Shown here: piece after piece, positions 22,173 through 34,205 of the stretch
How positions within the stretch are numbered: the first letter of the stretch is position 1
Layout: every line of letters begins with the position of its first letter
Translations under genes and position numbers: made by a program
Assembly: GCF_000006405.1 (NCBI RefSeq)
Contig: NW_003215582.1
Location: forward strand, 300,852 to 364,851
DNA: 64,000 bases
From: Perkinsus marinus ATCC 50983
Lineage: Eukaryota; Perkinsozoa; Perkinsida; Perkinsidae
Reading direction: 5' to 3'
The notes under the pieces: model-generated
What the model saw: only the letters and a program-made list of their open reading frames with translations
Database searches by the model: none
What the model was told of the DNA's origin: nothing

Positions 22173-23861
22173 GATGCAGTCGGATCACTGTCACTTTAGA
22201 TTGATCGTCACTGACAGAGGTTCATGCATGAAGAGCCGATTGCTTCGTATAGCCTCACCGGCATCATGTTGAACCCGACCTTGCACTGGCTGAGGATTTT
22301 GAAAGATACAGTTTCCTTCTGTGTTTTCTCCATGTTTCCTATTATCATGAGGAGAGCCCTATCCACGATTGCCATCCCAAAGCTGACATACGGATTCCAT
22401 AGACCGCACTTTTCCATTGATAAGTTTGGTTTACTGATCTATCATCAGGGCTTATGCTATACTTCAGGAATTACTCGAAGAATTATGGGCGAGCGACACC
22501 GATTGTGCGCGGTAGACCTTTGACATAGGGTGCTAGAGGTCTCCCCTCTCTCCTAGAAAGATGAACAGGTAGATCTCAACACGAGTGTAGGGTTGAATGG
22601 GTGATAGGGATTCAGGGCTAAGAAATCATCGCTGATGCAACTGCCATCGGAAGGGTTAGGACCTGATTCCCGACTCGAATTGATTTACATTCTCCTTCTG
22701 CATGAGTATCAGATTTATCAAAGCTGGAGCAAAATAGGTCGACAAAGCGTATTTGAAGCAGAAACTAAGCTTGGTAGCAGCAGTTGAGAGGATACGCATG
22801 CGGAAATCGGACAACCCACGATAACCACGGAGTGAGTCAGGACTGCACGTACTGCAAGGAAGCATTGTTCGGGGACACGGGTTGAATCTGCAGAGTAACC
22901 GCACACATGAATAAATGCAAGTCAAACGTACATTTTTATACAGTTTCTCTCGAGGATTGACCCGTTCCTGTGATGAGATCCACGAGCTAGGAAGTTATTA
23001 GAGCCTCAGGAAGGCATTGCAGGCGAATGAGTGGGGAATGAGGTAGAAAAAACCAGCTCGAATGCAGTTGAGACACTTCACGAAAATTTAATTTACTGTA
23101 GACGACTCAATACGGAGTACAGAGACAGATCCTTGAAGATGATGATAGAGGAACAGCTCAGTCCGATGCCAGCGAAACACAAGTGGTCGACGTTGCGCAC
23201 GGCGGCGGTTGCTAATCATAGGCGTGGGTAGGTTCCCAGTTCGTGTAGGTGACCGCTGCGCGTGGTGTCCAAGAACAAACCATACGACAAGCACGTTAAA
23301 CGTGCTCAAGTCAAGGCTCGTGGTCAAGAAACTTTCTTGACATTTATTACTTTCCCAGTCAGGTTCCGTTGATCCGAACTTAAACAACGACTCTATTCGA
23401 ACTTTTGACACTTCGAGTTACTAACTCGGAGTTAGTACCATAGTGACTGCTGAGCACTATACCTAAACCGTCCACAATACCGTAACTAATCCCTGACTAA
23501 CATATCGATCAGACCGTCTGATTCAGACGAAGCTCAGCCACTAGCGAGTGATATACCTCAAATCACGGTAGATAACCCTGAGCGTGGGCCCTAAGTCGAC
23601 TTTGTTCGCTTACAGAACTCAAACCCTAGAGTTCACGCAACCCTGGGAACAGCACGCATACACACAAATCTGTGACGCGTCATAGCTGAAGCTAGCACAA
23701 GACAGCAACAGCAAATACAGTGGCGAAAGTATAGTGCATCTCGTCATACAAGAGACAGATCAACCATTATAGTCAACAGGTCTCGGTTGTTCCGAAGCGC
23801 GCAACGTAATTCGTTGTGCGTCAACACATGTCTAAGTATACGTTGAATGAGTTCTTGGAGC

Positions 23862-23878
23862 AGTTCTAGACTAGAACT
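23862..23878. repeat. Palindrome AGTTCTAG-A-CTAGAACT
   Basis: Perfect 8-bp arms around a single A, in the gene-poor interval. No function is assigned. Confidence 0.6.
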
Positions 23879-23992
23879 TCTAGTACGCATTGAATGTGTG
23901 CTAGAATACGTTACATTCTCAGACCACGTTTCGCTTGGAACTGGTTCTGGAAGCGGCTCCGAACTTCACAGTCACGACCTGACACTATTGTT

Positions 23993-24060
23993 GAGACTCG
24001 ATAATTCTGTGAGAGCTGAGACCCGATAATTCTGAGAGAGCTGAGACTCGATAATTCGGT
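23993..24060. repeat. 25-bp tandem repeat, 2.7 copies
   Basis: The unit GAGACTCGATAATTCTGTGA plus GAGCT recurs with a period of exactly 25 bp (starts at 23993, 24018 and 24043) and only a few mismatches. Confidence 0.75.
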
Positions 24061-24595
24061 CGTCATATATCCATAGTCATCAACGAGTATGCCGTGCCGG
24101 TATTGATTTTACCGTTTTCCCTGTGAACCCTATCACGTGCTGTGAACTGATGATTACCTACTGAATTCAAGTCAGCGATTTGATCTCGGAATCTTATGCG
24201 ACGAAGTCTCGTCCACCAGCGGGTCATGCGCGGCACGAGTCCGACGTTGTGGTTGGTGGTATCAGAACTAATAACTAAATTCAATGTATTAATTTCACTA
24301 AGAGAGAACCATTATCATCTTGTTCTCACATTCTGTGTTATGGTATAGCCCATTTGCGTATAATGTAGCCTATCATATCATATCTTGTGGAAGGGCTATA
24401 GTTGGCGGTCGTTGGAGTAGTTAAAGTGAACCATACACATAACTCGTTAAGTGTTATTTCCATACTGTTTTGATACTGCCACACGCGTTTCATACCCCTA
24501 TCAGCATTCCGCTAGATAGTACAAAGAGAGAGAGAAAAAGTAAACATTGAAAGTCAAGGTTGAACAGTTGAGATCTCGTCGTGACACTCCCATCC

Positions 24596-24616
24596 GGATT
24601 CCTCAGTGAGGAATCC
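24596..24616. repeat. Perfect 9-bp inverted repeat
   Basis: GGATTCCTC-AGT-GAGGAATCC. No flanking gene explains it; it lies in the gene-poor interval. Confidence 0.6.
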
Positions 24617-24840
24617 TCACCTATCTGAGAGACCTTCGAGGTTCATGGGAAACATGATGTAGTGGTTGTAGATATTTGAACCCCCTTCTAGCACTAATGC
24701 CAGGGAACGCTCCTGGTAGGAAATAATAAGCTGAGCCTAGATTAGGCTCCAAGTGCAACGAGTCGTTAAGCGTTATGTAACCATCAGAAGGATCAGCGGC
24801 CTTCTTCTAACCGTGTGCGTTCAAGATCAGCGACCTCTGG

Positions 24841-25500
24841 AACCTGCTGGAAACAAGCGGTTCTGTGGATGTGTGGATAACCAATCTATCGAGATCTATG
24901 TCGAGCTAGTTGTGTCTTTAAAATGCAACATGATATTCTCAGGCTTGACGATGTTGTTGTCGTGATAGCACCCAATAACAGCCTTGTGCTTGTGTCGTAT
25001 GATAGTAGCGATTCCCTAATCCTGAATACGAAGATACCGCGATTAATAGGACACGATTCGCCCCCTACCTGGAAACCCTCATTATTCTAGTCTCGGGAAC
25101 GTTGATGATGTGATCGAACAGATCCAAGACAGCAAATGGGACGAAGACTAAATAATAATTAAGTTCATTGCCAAAATAAGCTTTCAACTCGACTGTGTGA
25201 GGATGGTCCAATGCGAAAATTCTGGCTATCTCGTGCTCAGAGACTAGCTGAAATCAAGACGCCCTGACGGTTCTACGATACAGCCGGACGTCGGACGAGC
25301 ATGAACTCACTTACTCACCTCGTCGGTGCCGACGCGTGTCTTAGCTATCTGCAAGACGACTCCTAATACACGTACATATATGTTTGGTTCGTAGATCCTT
25401 GTCAAAGCCAACCGAATCGGCAATAGCTCTGCTTGTCCCCAGCCACCGTGACGGTTACCAAGCTCGCGAAGTATTGCATAACGGGAGTAGAACGGATTGA
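24841..25500 (-). pseudogene. Decayed Ser/Thr protein kinase (possibly CDPK-like)
   Basis: Minus-strand fragments follow kinase order. Near 25490-25330 is RYAILRELGNRHGG, with IAKTRVGTDEV further on, just before a GT donor. After a tttcag acceptor near 25250 comes SEHEIARIFALDHPHTVEL, then NYYLVF and LDLFDHIIN (helix C to hinge). After another short intron comes CYHDNNIV directly followed by KPENIMLHF, so the four residues HRDL, including the catalytic Asp, are missing in frame at about 24946. Beyond this come a TAG stop and IDWLSTHPQN where IDFGLS is expected, so the DFG motif is broken too. No activation loop or APE is found. The glycine loop is also poor. This is a pseudogene. The CDPK suggestion rests only on the general look of the motifs. 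Confidence 0.7.
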
Positions 25501-26021
25501 GATTACGCTAGATGAAGGGGTGACGCTCAACAGACAAGTCTACGAAATGAACGTGAAGGAGATAGACCTTGGATCCGTAGAAACTGTCGCATATGCAGTA
25601 TCCTCACATGTCTCGTGAACGTGTAAGGCGTGGGACAGTAAAAGGTCCTCGCCGTTTAGCAGTAGATATCCCGACGACGGCTACCAGTGACATGAACCAC
25701 CAGTCGAGTCAGCGACCGTGGCCACTCAATGCGACCATTGACGGGTACTTTTTAGACGATACTATGTAGGAAAGCCACGAAAAACATCAACTGTGATCAA
25801 TATTGTCCTCGAGGAGGAATATCGGACACCCGGAACCCGTCTGACATCACAATGCACATGTTGGATGGAGTAATGAATTGTAAACTATTGTTTATAATGT
25901 GATAGTGTTGCCCTGTAGCAGCATTTGATGCACCAAACTTTGCCGAGACCAGATCCATTGTAGTACTACTACAGTAGTGGCTACACATTGTGAAGTAAAC
26001 AACTCCCACTGAATGATGAAG

Positions 26022-26775
26022 CTACAAATTACTGCTGTTGTTGCTGTTGTCACAACTCTGTACCAAGGAGTTGAGCTCAGGATGCTTATGGAGGAAGGTC
26101 TGGGAGATGTAGCTGCACGTGGGTATTACTTTGTATCCCTCAGCCTTGGCGAACTCGAAAGCCGCTGTAGCAAGAAGCGCCGCGAACCCCTGGAAATGGA
26201 CAACCGGAAATCAAAACTGTGGATAGATACCGTACGAGTCGACAGTCTGTGCGCATTCCTCCACCACTGAAGCAACTATTCCTTGCCAGTGCAATGACTT
26301 GAATATACAGACGTTCACTAAAAATGCATCGACTACCAGCAGTCTAGTTGAATTGAGGGTAATCTTCAAAACGATAGATTTGAATCCACCTGGTCGTAAG
26401 GCAGTGTTGGAATATCTGTTTGCTTTCCTCAGCTGAGTTCAGAAGTTTCCTCGTTAATTATGGGAGTTTGCCCACAGATACAGATAAAGGGGTATAGAAA
26501 ACAGGAGGAATTTATCGAAATTTTCCCAAAATTTCTCTGTTGTCGCGACCATGTGCAAATCTTCCCACACTGGCATGAGGTATATAGTTTCCCGTACCCA
26601 TTCCCTCAGTGTTTACCTTCCCTCTACCAGCTGGAGCAGTGAAAGTGTGTGTGAGATCCATGACTCTGCTGTGACCAGCGAGCAGGCGGTATTCTAAATA
26701 TGCTACTGGGCTCGCCCTTTTCCCGATGTAGAACAAATGCTTCGCTGCGTCGTGTTGCACTGAAGATTCAGCCAT
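26022..26775 (-). CDS. NATD1-like GNAT N-acetyltransferase, two exons
   Basis: Exon 1 (26617-26775, ATG 26773-26775) encodes 53 residues: LFYIGKRASPVAYLEYRL, then VMDLTHTFTAPAGRGK. Exon 2 (26022-26189) continues in phase 0 with GFAALLATAAFEFAKAEGYK, then VIPTCSYISQTFLHKHPELN, and stops at 26022-26024. The 108-residue product matches the compact GNAT family of human NATD1 and bacterial YjdJ type: a DLxHT strand, an RGKG acetyl-CoA loop at the splice junction, and PTCSY. The substrate of this family is not established. The 427-bp intron is long for this window and hides the gene from simple frame inspection. A plus-strand frame with a signal-peptide look at 26013-26270 is its antisense. Confidence 0.85.
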
Positions 26776-27791
26776 TGATAAGCCGGTAATCAATCTTAAC
26801 TTGCCGAACATAAATGGATAGCCTAGTAGCAACCATTGGTCGTAGATAGCGAAGAATTCCGAAGGCTACTCTCTCAAGCACATTTGCAGCGTTACACGGC
26901 TACTCTTCCCAAGGCCGAACGTTTACAACGCCCTTCAACTTGGGTGGTTTTCCCACTTGTGAGGAGCGTGAGGAATTCCCACTTGTTAGACACGCCTTAA
27001 GGAGCAGTTCCTGAGTTATAGGCTCAACAACTACTATCCCAGGTGAAACCTCATTTACAGGCTAAGTAAGCTCTTCGGCGACTGAACACAATTTCACGCG
27101 CCACAAAATTCCCTGGCAGTTGCGGGGTCGTTCAATAAACCGATTTCTGTCTATACTCATAATCGATTTCAGAATTGCTTATATTACACGTATAATACGA
27201 TGCTAGCATCTACAATTGATTCAACGAAGATGGGGTGCGTGTCTGGGAAGGGTTTCGGTGACGTCCCCGGTGTACACAATTGTTGACTTCTTCAACTTTT
27301 AGGAATGCTTTATCTAGCAGCCCGCGAGGTAAAGGGCGAAGCGATCTACAATAGACTTTTCTGCATAGTGTTCCTATTATGTTCTTTCCAGCTCTAAATA
27401 TTTATCAAGTTCTCCTTGCCTGGCCATGACTTGGTCCATTCACCGTCACCTGCCTCGACGTTTCCAGAGAGAGGTCAAACCGTGGGCTTTGGTAATGTGA
27501 GGTGGGTTCCGTGGAGAACGTTATCATCTTACTCTTGGCATATTTTCGAATCCGGCGTTCATCGCTGCCGAGCCCGTCTAGCGCCGCATGTAGCACACCA
27601 AGTGTAGCTGCGGTGCATGTACTTGTCTGGTTTTAATCACTGGATCTATTTTTTCGTAAGGTCGTTATTGTTGTTATCAACAGCTCTGAACTGCCCTCTT
27701 CCGTCATCACCAATCTCCTGCAGTGTCGTGCGAATTGAGTTCAAGTGCATTCACGTACTCTGTTTTTCATTACAGCTGTAGTTGCTCTCAC
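26776..27791. other. Intergenic, mostly featureless
   Basis: About 1 kb upstream of transportin-3 and of the NATD1-like gene (divergent). It probably contains both promoters. A short ATG at 27230 begins MGCVSGKGF, which looks like an N-myristoylation start, but it stops after 18 codons. Nothing else is recognised. Confidence 0.45.
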
Positions 27792-30700
27792 ATGGGGGAA
27801 CTGGCGACACTCCAGACTGCTTTGCAGACTCTCTTTTCCTCGCAGAACCAGGAGGAGCGCACTCGGGCTGACGAGTGGCTACGTAAGTGGCAGCAGACTC
27901 CTTCAGCGTGGCAAGTGACCAACCTGATCTTGGATAATGAGGCTAACACCGAGAACATGCTCTTCTTTGCGGCTCAGACATTGCGTACTAAGATTCAGTT
28001 TGATTTTTACGAGTTGCAGGAGACCGACTGGACTGGTCTGAGAGAGTCGATCATAAACAAGTTGACTAAGTTCAGTGGTCCCAATGGATCTAGCGCAGTA
28101 CGGATGCAACTGGCAATAGCTCTGGCAGACATGGCAATTCAAATGGACGACAAATGGGAGACCGCCATAGAGGACATTATCAAACAGTTCAGCTCCAGTC
28201 CAGCTTATACGAGCCTTCTTTTGATAGTACTCAAGCTCTTGCCAGAAGAGGCTACTAACTACCGGCTCATGACGGACACGTCGAAGCGGAACAACGCGTT
28301 CAGAAGGCTTGAGAAGTACTCCCCAGGTGTGATACAGCTCCTTATGACAGAGTCTATGAAAGGGGACAGGAAGCTCAGTCTGGAGGCTATGGTTGAGTGG
28401 CTGCGGCTCGGTACTGTCCCAGCCAGTGTCCTCGTCAATTCCCAGCTTATGGATGTGGTCTTTAGTGGTTTGGGAGACGCCAGGATATCATCGTCGTGTA
28501 CTGACATAGTGGTGGAGGTACTCGGGTTGTTGGGAAGGGAATCTAACTCACCAGAAGCGGGTAGTCTGTACGAGCGAATGTTCGGCAAGGTTGGAGGTCT
28601 CCTGCCGGCCCTCGAAACCTCTCTAAGGGAAGACGACAGCGATGTGGCTATGATGCTATCACGTGTTTGCGTCGAGTGCGCTGAGGCTATGTGCGTGTTT
28701 CTGGTCACCAACGCTACGACCAGCATGGAAATGCAACGGATGCTCGCGGTACTGATAGAAATAGTAGAATATCGAGGAGAATTCGAAGTGTCCGAACTGC
28801 CCTTAAACTTCTGGGAGGAGTTCGCTCATGAGGTCAACATCCGTCCGCCTCAACTGCACGACTCGATGAAGCCCGTACTGTGCAAACTGCTGGTGGCTTT
28901 GACTCAGAGGTGTTCATTTGATAGCCAGAGCAAGGCTACTTTGACGGTCGATATTCCACCTCCTTACAAGGTCTCTACTATGGGTACTGAGGAGCTGTAC
29001 GACCTGTGCACAACCTACTTCGACATAGACGATGATTATTTGAGGTTTCGGCGCTATCTTGGAGAAACGGTCTTGCAGGTCCTCGGCCCAGTGGGGCCAA
29101 CAGCCGCGTTGGAATGCCTTCTACAGGCCTTTGGAGCTCAGCCACGAGACGCCATCTACCGTCAGGAAGCCTACTACTTCATCTTAGGCTGGGTGGTTCG
29201 CCGTGTGAATCCTAATGAGGCTCTGCTGGCTGATAACTCTCTCGTGTGGAAGCTCCTAGACTTCATTCCTGCTCTCTTTAATACTCCAGCTACTCTCGTG
29301 AAGGATGTCCTCTGCCAGCGCTCAGCCCTTACTCTTGTGGGTGCTTGTGCTCACTTCCTCGAGAAACGACCAGACAAGCTCCGAACTATGACAGAATTCC
29401 TCAGCGCCCAGCTTGTCGCCGATCCAGCCACACGACATCCTTCAGTGACGTATGCTGCTGCCTCAGCCTTCCGGTTGGTATGCTTGAGGTGCCGAGAGGA
29501 GCTAGCACTGATATCTGGTATGTCTACCGCCTTATGTAACGTATACAAGTGTAGCGCCGCAAGTCTGCCCGCCAAGACCCATATGAAAGTGGTAGAGGGA
29601 ACTAGTGCTGTAGTCTCGGCTGGTACTGATGATGAGTCTTTCAAGGCTAATCTTGAAGTAGTTCTCGAGCCGCTCATTGCAGGTAAGCCACGTTGTTGAG
29701 CTCCGTTGTTTTCATCTGCTTGTGGCTCTGCAGGTCTCCAACAACACGCGAATGACCACAATATGCTTTGCGATATACTCGACCGTCTCAGCACCTGTCT
29801 TCTCTCTTCGCGAGTCCCACGAGGATCTGCCCGGGAGGTCGCCTTGGGCCGCTTCGTTGAGCAGTCCTTGTGGTCGACGGTATCCCAGATCATGGAACAT
29901 TGTGTGAACGACCCTCGCCTAGTGGAGAAATGCTGCAGAGTCCTCAAGCACAGCGTTAGGACCGTTCCTGATGCATTCAAGCCTCTCATACCACGCCTCG
30001 TTGAACGTCTGATAACTGACTTCAACAAGCAGCATCATAGTAGCTACCTCTATATGGCGGAGGTCCTAGCTGGTACTTACGGTTCCGACCCAGAGGTGGA
30101 GCCCCTCTTGAGTCAGCTCTTCGTCTCTCTCTCTGGCACAGCATTGCAGGCTCTAATTCAATTTAGAGCGACCAACCCAGGGAAGCTGGATGATGCTTGT
30201 GAGCTTATTGAGGACTTTTACGGTATGTGTCTCCGTTATCTACGGCATTGCCCTCATATAGTGGTCTCACGCTGTCCAGAGGTAGTACCGTTCATGAGTC
30301 AACTCCCATGTTATGAGCCCCCTCCTCGCAGGTTACGTCAGCCGCTCTTAATTTCGCTGGGGAATCGGCCGTGTTCGTCCAACAGAAGGATGCTGCTGAT
30401 GCCGTTTTCGCCTTCATTGATGCATGCTACACCTCCTCAGAGAAGGCCGATGCCTGGGGATTCACACCAGCTGATGCCGAGACGTCTCGAAGGATCCTCC
30501 AGGCTAGCTCAGGTCTCATGGTCAAGCAGATGTTCGCATTGATGCTCTCTGTGCCTCCACGGTAAGCCACATGAGGGACGATCAGGTTGATGACCAGCTG
30601 CGTGTAGGTACTTGAGAGAATACATCCCCGAGGTATTGGAAGCTGTGTTCCGGTTCAATCCTGAGCAGTACCGGAAGGAGTGGTTGCCACAAGCGCTGGG

Positions 30701-30899
30701 ATTAGTGCCTCAGAGCGTCTTGTCAGACCGAGAGAAGAGCGAGGCGAAGCAGGATTTGGTAGGACGTCTGGAAACGCCTTTGCATCACTGATGGTTCTGT
30801 CAGGCGTGTGAGGGTAGTAAGACTGACCTATATAAGAGAGTGGCGGATGTCACTTACCGTTGCGAGCAAGTTGCCTTGAGAAGCAGTCAGAAGTTGTGA
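27792..30899 (+). CDS. TNPO3: Transportin-3 / importin-13-type karyopherin (MTR10 family)
   Basis: Nuclear import receptor of the importin-beta superfamily that carries SR-type splicing factors and other cargo with RanGTP. The start at ATG 27792 (MGELATLQTALQTLF) gives the usual N-terminus. Conserved stretches: ADEWLRKWQQTPSAWQVTN, FFAAQTLRTKIQFDFYEL, VRMQLAIALADMAIQM, LEVLPEE-type LLPEEATNYR and, further on, PRLVEKCCRVLKHSVRTV. Four introns: 29683-29733, 30282-30331, one near 30562-30607 and one near 30757-30804. The protein of about 970 residues ends CEQVALRSSQKL at 30897-30899. The length fits the family. Helical HEAT repeats run throughout. Distinguishing TNPO3 from IPO13 would need a tree, but the matches read closest to TNPO3/MTR10. 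Confidence 0.9.
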
Positions 30900-31023
30900 T
30901 TACCTTCAAGTGCCGCTTCCGTAATGGTAGACTGAAACACTGTGGTACTGAAAGCTAGGTAGACTGGTAGATCCTAAACAGTTGAATCGTATCTGTCCTA
31001 TGTTCGTAAAGATGCTTTATGGA

Positions 31024-31500
31024 TTCTCCGCCTGTTGTGTTGCACAGTACAGCTAGGGGGTATGAGGCGTTCTTCATGGGGTATGAGAGTCCTGCCAGGA
31101 AGGCCGTCTTGCTCGACAGGAAGTGTAACGTGCTGCCGTGGAGTGATGGTAGGGATGAGTTTTTGAAGTCCCGGACGTGAATATTGGGTTTAGAAACGAG
31201 ATGTTGTGGCGTCGCGGAAAGAAGGAGTAGACGACCTGCCCATGGAGAGTTCGGCTCCGTCATTCCCTAGCAAGGCGAAAGTGGGTTAGGGTAATGACTG
31301 GGGCGGCAGGTCCGTGGTAATCCATCGCGGAGTGAACAAGGCGTGAGGTACTTTATGTTGATAGACGAGTATCTGTTGTCAACAGACTGTTGAGGGACAA
31401 GGCCGAGCACTTGGAGGTAGAAACTGGTTCTGCCTAGATGTAGTGAAGGAGTTTTGTGAGAGGGGGATGTCATCGGCGAATAAGCACGTGAGATAAGGCC
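31024..31500 (+). CDS. Possible small multi-exon gene or 5' exons of the TELO2-like gene
   Basis: From ATG 31020-31026 a frame of about 50 codons looks coding (STARGYEAFFMGYESPARKA, then CNVLPWSDGRDEFLK). Downstream, short frames near 31200-31500 also look coding (VDDLPMESSAPSFPSKAK, or GGRNWFCLDVVKEFCERGM) but do not chain uniquely. I cannot produce one consistent splice model, nor decide whether it is separate from the gene starting at 31645. No family is recognised. Confidence 0.35.
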
Positions 31501-31644
31501 ATTTCAATTCCTCACCCAAACACGGGCAGATGAGGCGGCAGTTCCATCGGCTTAGTTAGTAGCAATTCGGATAGCATGATGGTGTTACGTAGCTTGAATG
31601 GCGATGTCTAGATAGGCGTCTTGTGTTGAGTCGGGAGGAAGAGC

Positions 31645-33969
31645 ATGTTCAACTCGACAGTGGTAGCGGCCTTTGAGGTGATGTCGCATGTGCCAAAAGC
31701 AGCGAGGGACTCCCTAATCGACGAGATTACACAAGCTGGACGAGGGGCGGGGGGACTGAGCCCCGACCTGACCAGGAGGATACTGACCGACTACGAGGAG
31801 CATCCTGCTGAGTCGGGGGGATTGCTGGAAGCCTTGGTAGACTCGTGCTGGATCAGCAGCCGCTTCACTCGAATCATACCCGTAGGTTTCCAATCACTGT
31901 TACACCGTCATCGACCGCTTGTGTACTCGAGGGGCCGTCAGTGAAGTGGCAGAGGCTTTAGCCAGGACCGGCGACGTCATCCGATTATCTCCTCACAACA
32001 CTCGGAAGTGCATCGAGACTTACCTATTGGGCAACTGGGAAGGCGCGTCTTTACTCGGCCTTGTCGGACTACCTTTCACGGAACTGGCTAAAGCCCAACC
32101 CTCTACTAGCGATTACCTCCTTAGCACTGTGTGGCAGCAGCATGCCTTTGCTCCGGACCAGGCTGTGATGTTGGTAGACTACGGCGGACCAGACGTGTTC
32201 TTGCCGCCTTTGGGCAAGCTGTGGGCGGGCCCTCTTCTACCAGTCGCCCACACCCAAGCCATCGCTGTTGCCGCGGTGACCTTGCTGCGATACCGTCCAG
32301 GCTCGCTGGATCAGGAGGTGGCTCAATCGCTGTTGGACGGCGTCCATAACCGGCTTGGCAACGTCGACCCTGACCAGCGAGCCATCGCGATGGCTTTGAT
32401 GGAGGTGGTGGCTAGGAAGGTCTGGGCCTCCGATAGCAAGGTGTTCCCCCGAGGACCAGACTCAGAGGAAGGTGCTGAATCCTGGAGGACCATATGGAGG
32501 GCAGGAATGGGTGAAGAATGGCGGGACTCATCAGCCTCGGGTCAGAAGCAGCAGGCCGAGACACCTTCCAGTCCTTCGTCGAAGGGTGATGCGAAGGGAG
32601 TCCACTTGAAGAGTCGACTGGTTGAAGCCTTGTCGGCCTTCGACCCTCTACCCGCTCTCCAGCCTGTTGCCGAATCAACCGTATCCCATGGAGACAAAGG
32701 AGCTTGGTTGGCATCGTGTGACGCCAAGTTGGCGGCTCCTGCCATAAGTACGAGTGCGGGACTACTGCTCGAGACAGTCTGTCGATTCAGATGAACCTCT
32801 GGCTGTGGTTGACGGCGATCTACCGAGTAACATGACTCTGGGTAGCTTAGTCATAGCTCGAGCCTCGAATCATGAAGGTCCTGTGGAAGAGCGTATTCGC
32901 GTCCAGTAGGTCTTGCTAGCCATGTGATGATATCGCTGGATTTTCCTTGCCAGGTCCGCCATGGCGGTTCTTCCCGCAGCGATCGCGGCTGCGAGTGCAT
33001 CAGAGCTGCGTCGTGTTGGGCCAACGACGATCTATAACCTTATCACGCATGCTCGGGGAGATGATGCTGACACTACACAAAACATTGCGAGGCATCTTGC
33101 AGGGCAACTCGTCGCTAGGGACTGCGTTGAGAACTCCACAGAGAGTAGATGCTTACGATACGTGTTACAGTGCGTTGAGAAGGCTGACTGGGCAGTAGGT
33201 AGGCTGATAGTGAACATAACACCACCTCCACTGACTTTTCGCTGTGATGCAGGTACTCGCGCTGAAGCTATGAAGGTGTTGGTAGAGGCTTCTATGATTC
33301 TAGCTGGACGTGACGGTGACGACAGTGGTACCAACGAGGCGGAGAGGCCAGTCGGGTTCGCTACTAGCCGAACCCGGCGCAGGATGGGCTTGAGGGAGCT
33401 CGAGAAGTCTGGTCAGAAGTCCAACCGATGGAGCCAGGGCGGTGGTCGGCACGGGGACAGTCGAGCGACCAAAAATCGCTTCGTAGCACAATGGATGCCT
33501 CTCTTCGTGCATCCTATCCTCGCCTACTCCCAGTCGAAGCGGTGTACAGACCAACCGGTACTGCTAGCTGAGTGTCTGCGGACATCAGGGCAACTCCTCC
33601 AGTCAGCAGCAGTCTCCGCCCGAAATGCTCCTCATAGAAAACAAGTCGTCGACGAGGTGAGCAGTGGATGTGCTGTGGAGAGTTCCGAGGCTTCCTGTGA
33701 TTTAGGTTCTCGAAGTAGTTAGAAACACATCCCACCACAAGGATGCAACCGTCAGGAAGGCGTGTATGATGCTGTGCACTTGTGTGTTGCCTCTGATTGG
33801 TGAGTAAGGCTATTCGAACTCCTGTTCGAATATGATGATGCCAGACCCGTCAGAGCTCAGCGATGAGCAGTCGAGCTTTCTGAAGGGGTATCTGGAAAGA
33901 GCTTCCCTCGTCGAACCCGACGATCGAACACGGGAGCAAGCTGAGCGTCTTCGAGATTTGATTGTGTGA
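31645..33969 (+). CDS. TELO2: TELO2/Tel2-like protein (TTT complex, PIKK stability)
   Basis: Tel2 acts with TTI1 and TTI2 and HSP90 to fold PI3K-like kinases (TOR, ATM, ATR). The frames are an alpha-solenoid with Tel2 landmarks in the right order. First comes a helical N-half. Next is RLGNVDPDQRAIAMALMEVV, matching the VRRLGMIVAEVVS region, then EPLAVVDGDLPSNMTLGSL, where the family has its acidic DSDDE linker. The C-half has LEKSGQKSNRW and ATKNRFVAQWMPLFVHPIL, and the end is FLKGYLERASLVEPDDR. Introns are near 31880-31930, 32748-32790, 32909-32955, 33201-33252, 33658-33705 and 33800-33845. ATG 31645 is preceded by an in-frame stop, but further 5' exons are possible. It stops at 33967-33969. 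Orthology is judged from pattern only. Confidence 0.72.
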
Positions 33970-34205
33970 TAATCCATAGACAATGTCATCAGTTTCTTTA
34001 TCTTTGTCAAGTTGCGTCGTTAAGTTTCGAAGTTGGTGTTGAACTGACGGTATTTAGTAATTTCAAGTGAGCTAGCGGATTTGTTACCCGACAAAATCCT
34101 ATTTTACTAGATGAAACATATCACACACATTCCACATAGAGTGAACAGAAGAAGAAGAAGAACACACTTTGAATTCGGGTTAAAGAACGGGAAAGAATTG
34201 ATTGC

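Larger units (their letters stand above)
22173..24840. other. Gene-poor 2.7-kb interval
   Basis: I find no recognisable protein. Frames at 22208-22417 (minus), 22656-22925 (minus) and 23088-23411 (minus) are open but have no domain or splice-consistent partner. It contains several short inverted repeats and a 25-bp tandem repeat, listed separately. Confidence 0.5.

Noticed and set aside
22208-22417. Minus frame that briefly looked like reverse transcriptase
   Set aside because: No conserved RT box (YxDD) or flanking element was found; it is too short to support.
25433-25618. Plus-strand frame of 61 codons that looked protease-like
   Set aside because: It overlaps the antisense kinase N-lobe, has no ATG and has no real protease motif.
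26013-26270. Plus-strand frame with a signal-peptide-like start (MMKLQITAVVAVVTTLYQGV)
   Set aside because: It is antisense to exon 2 of the NATD1-like gene, whose conserved PTCSY and FLHKHPE motifs show which strand codes.
27230-27283. MGCVSGKGF start suggesting an N-myristoylated protein
   Set aside because: It stops after 18 codons and no following exon could be joined with confidence.
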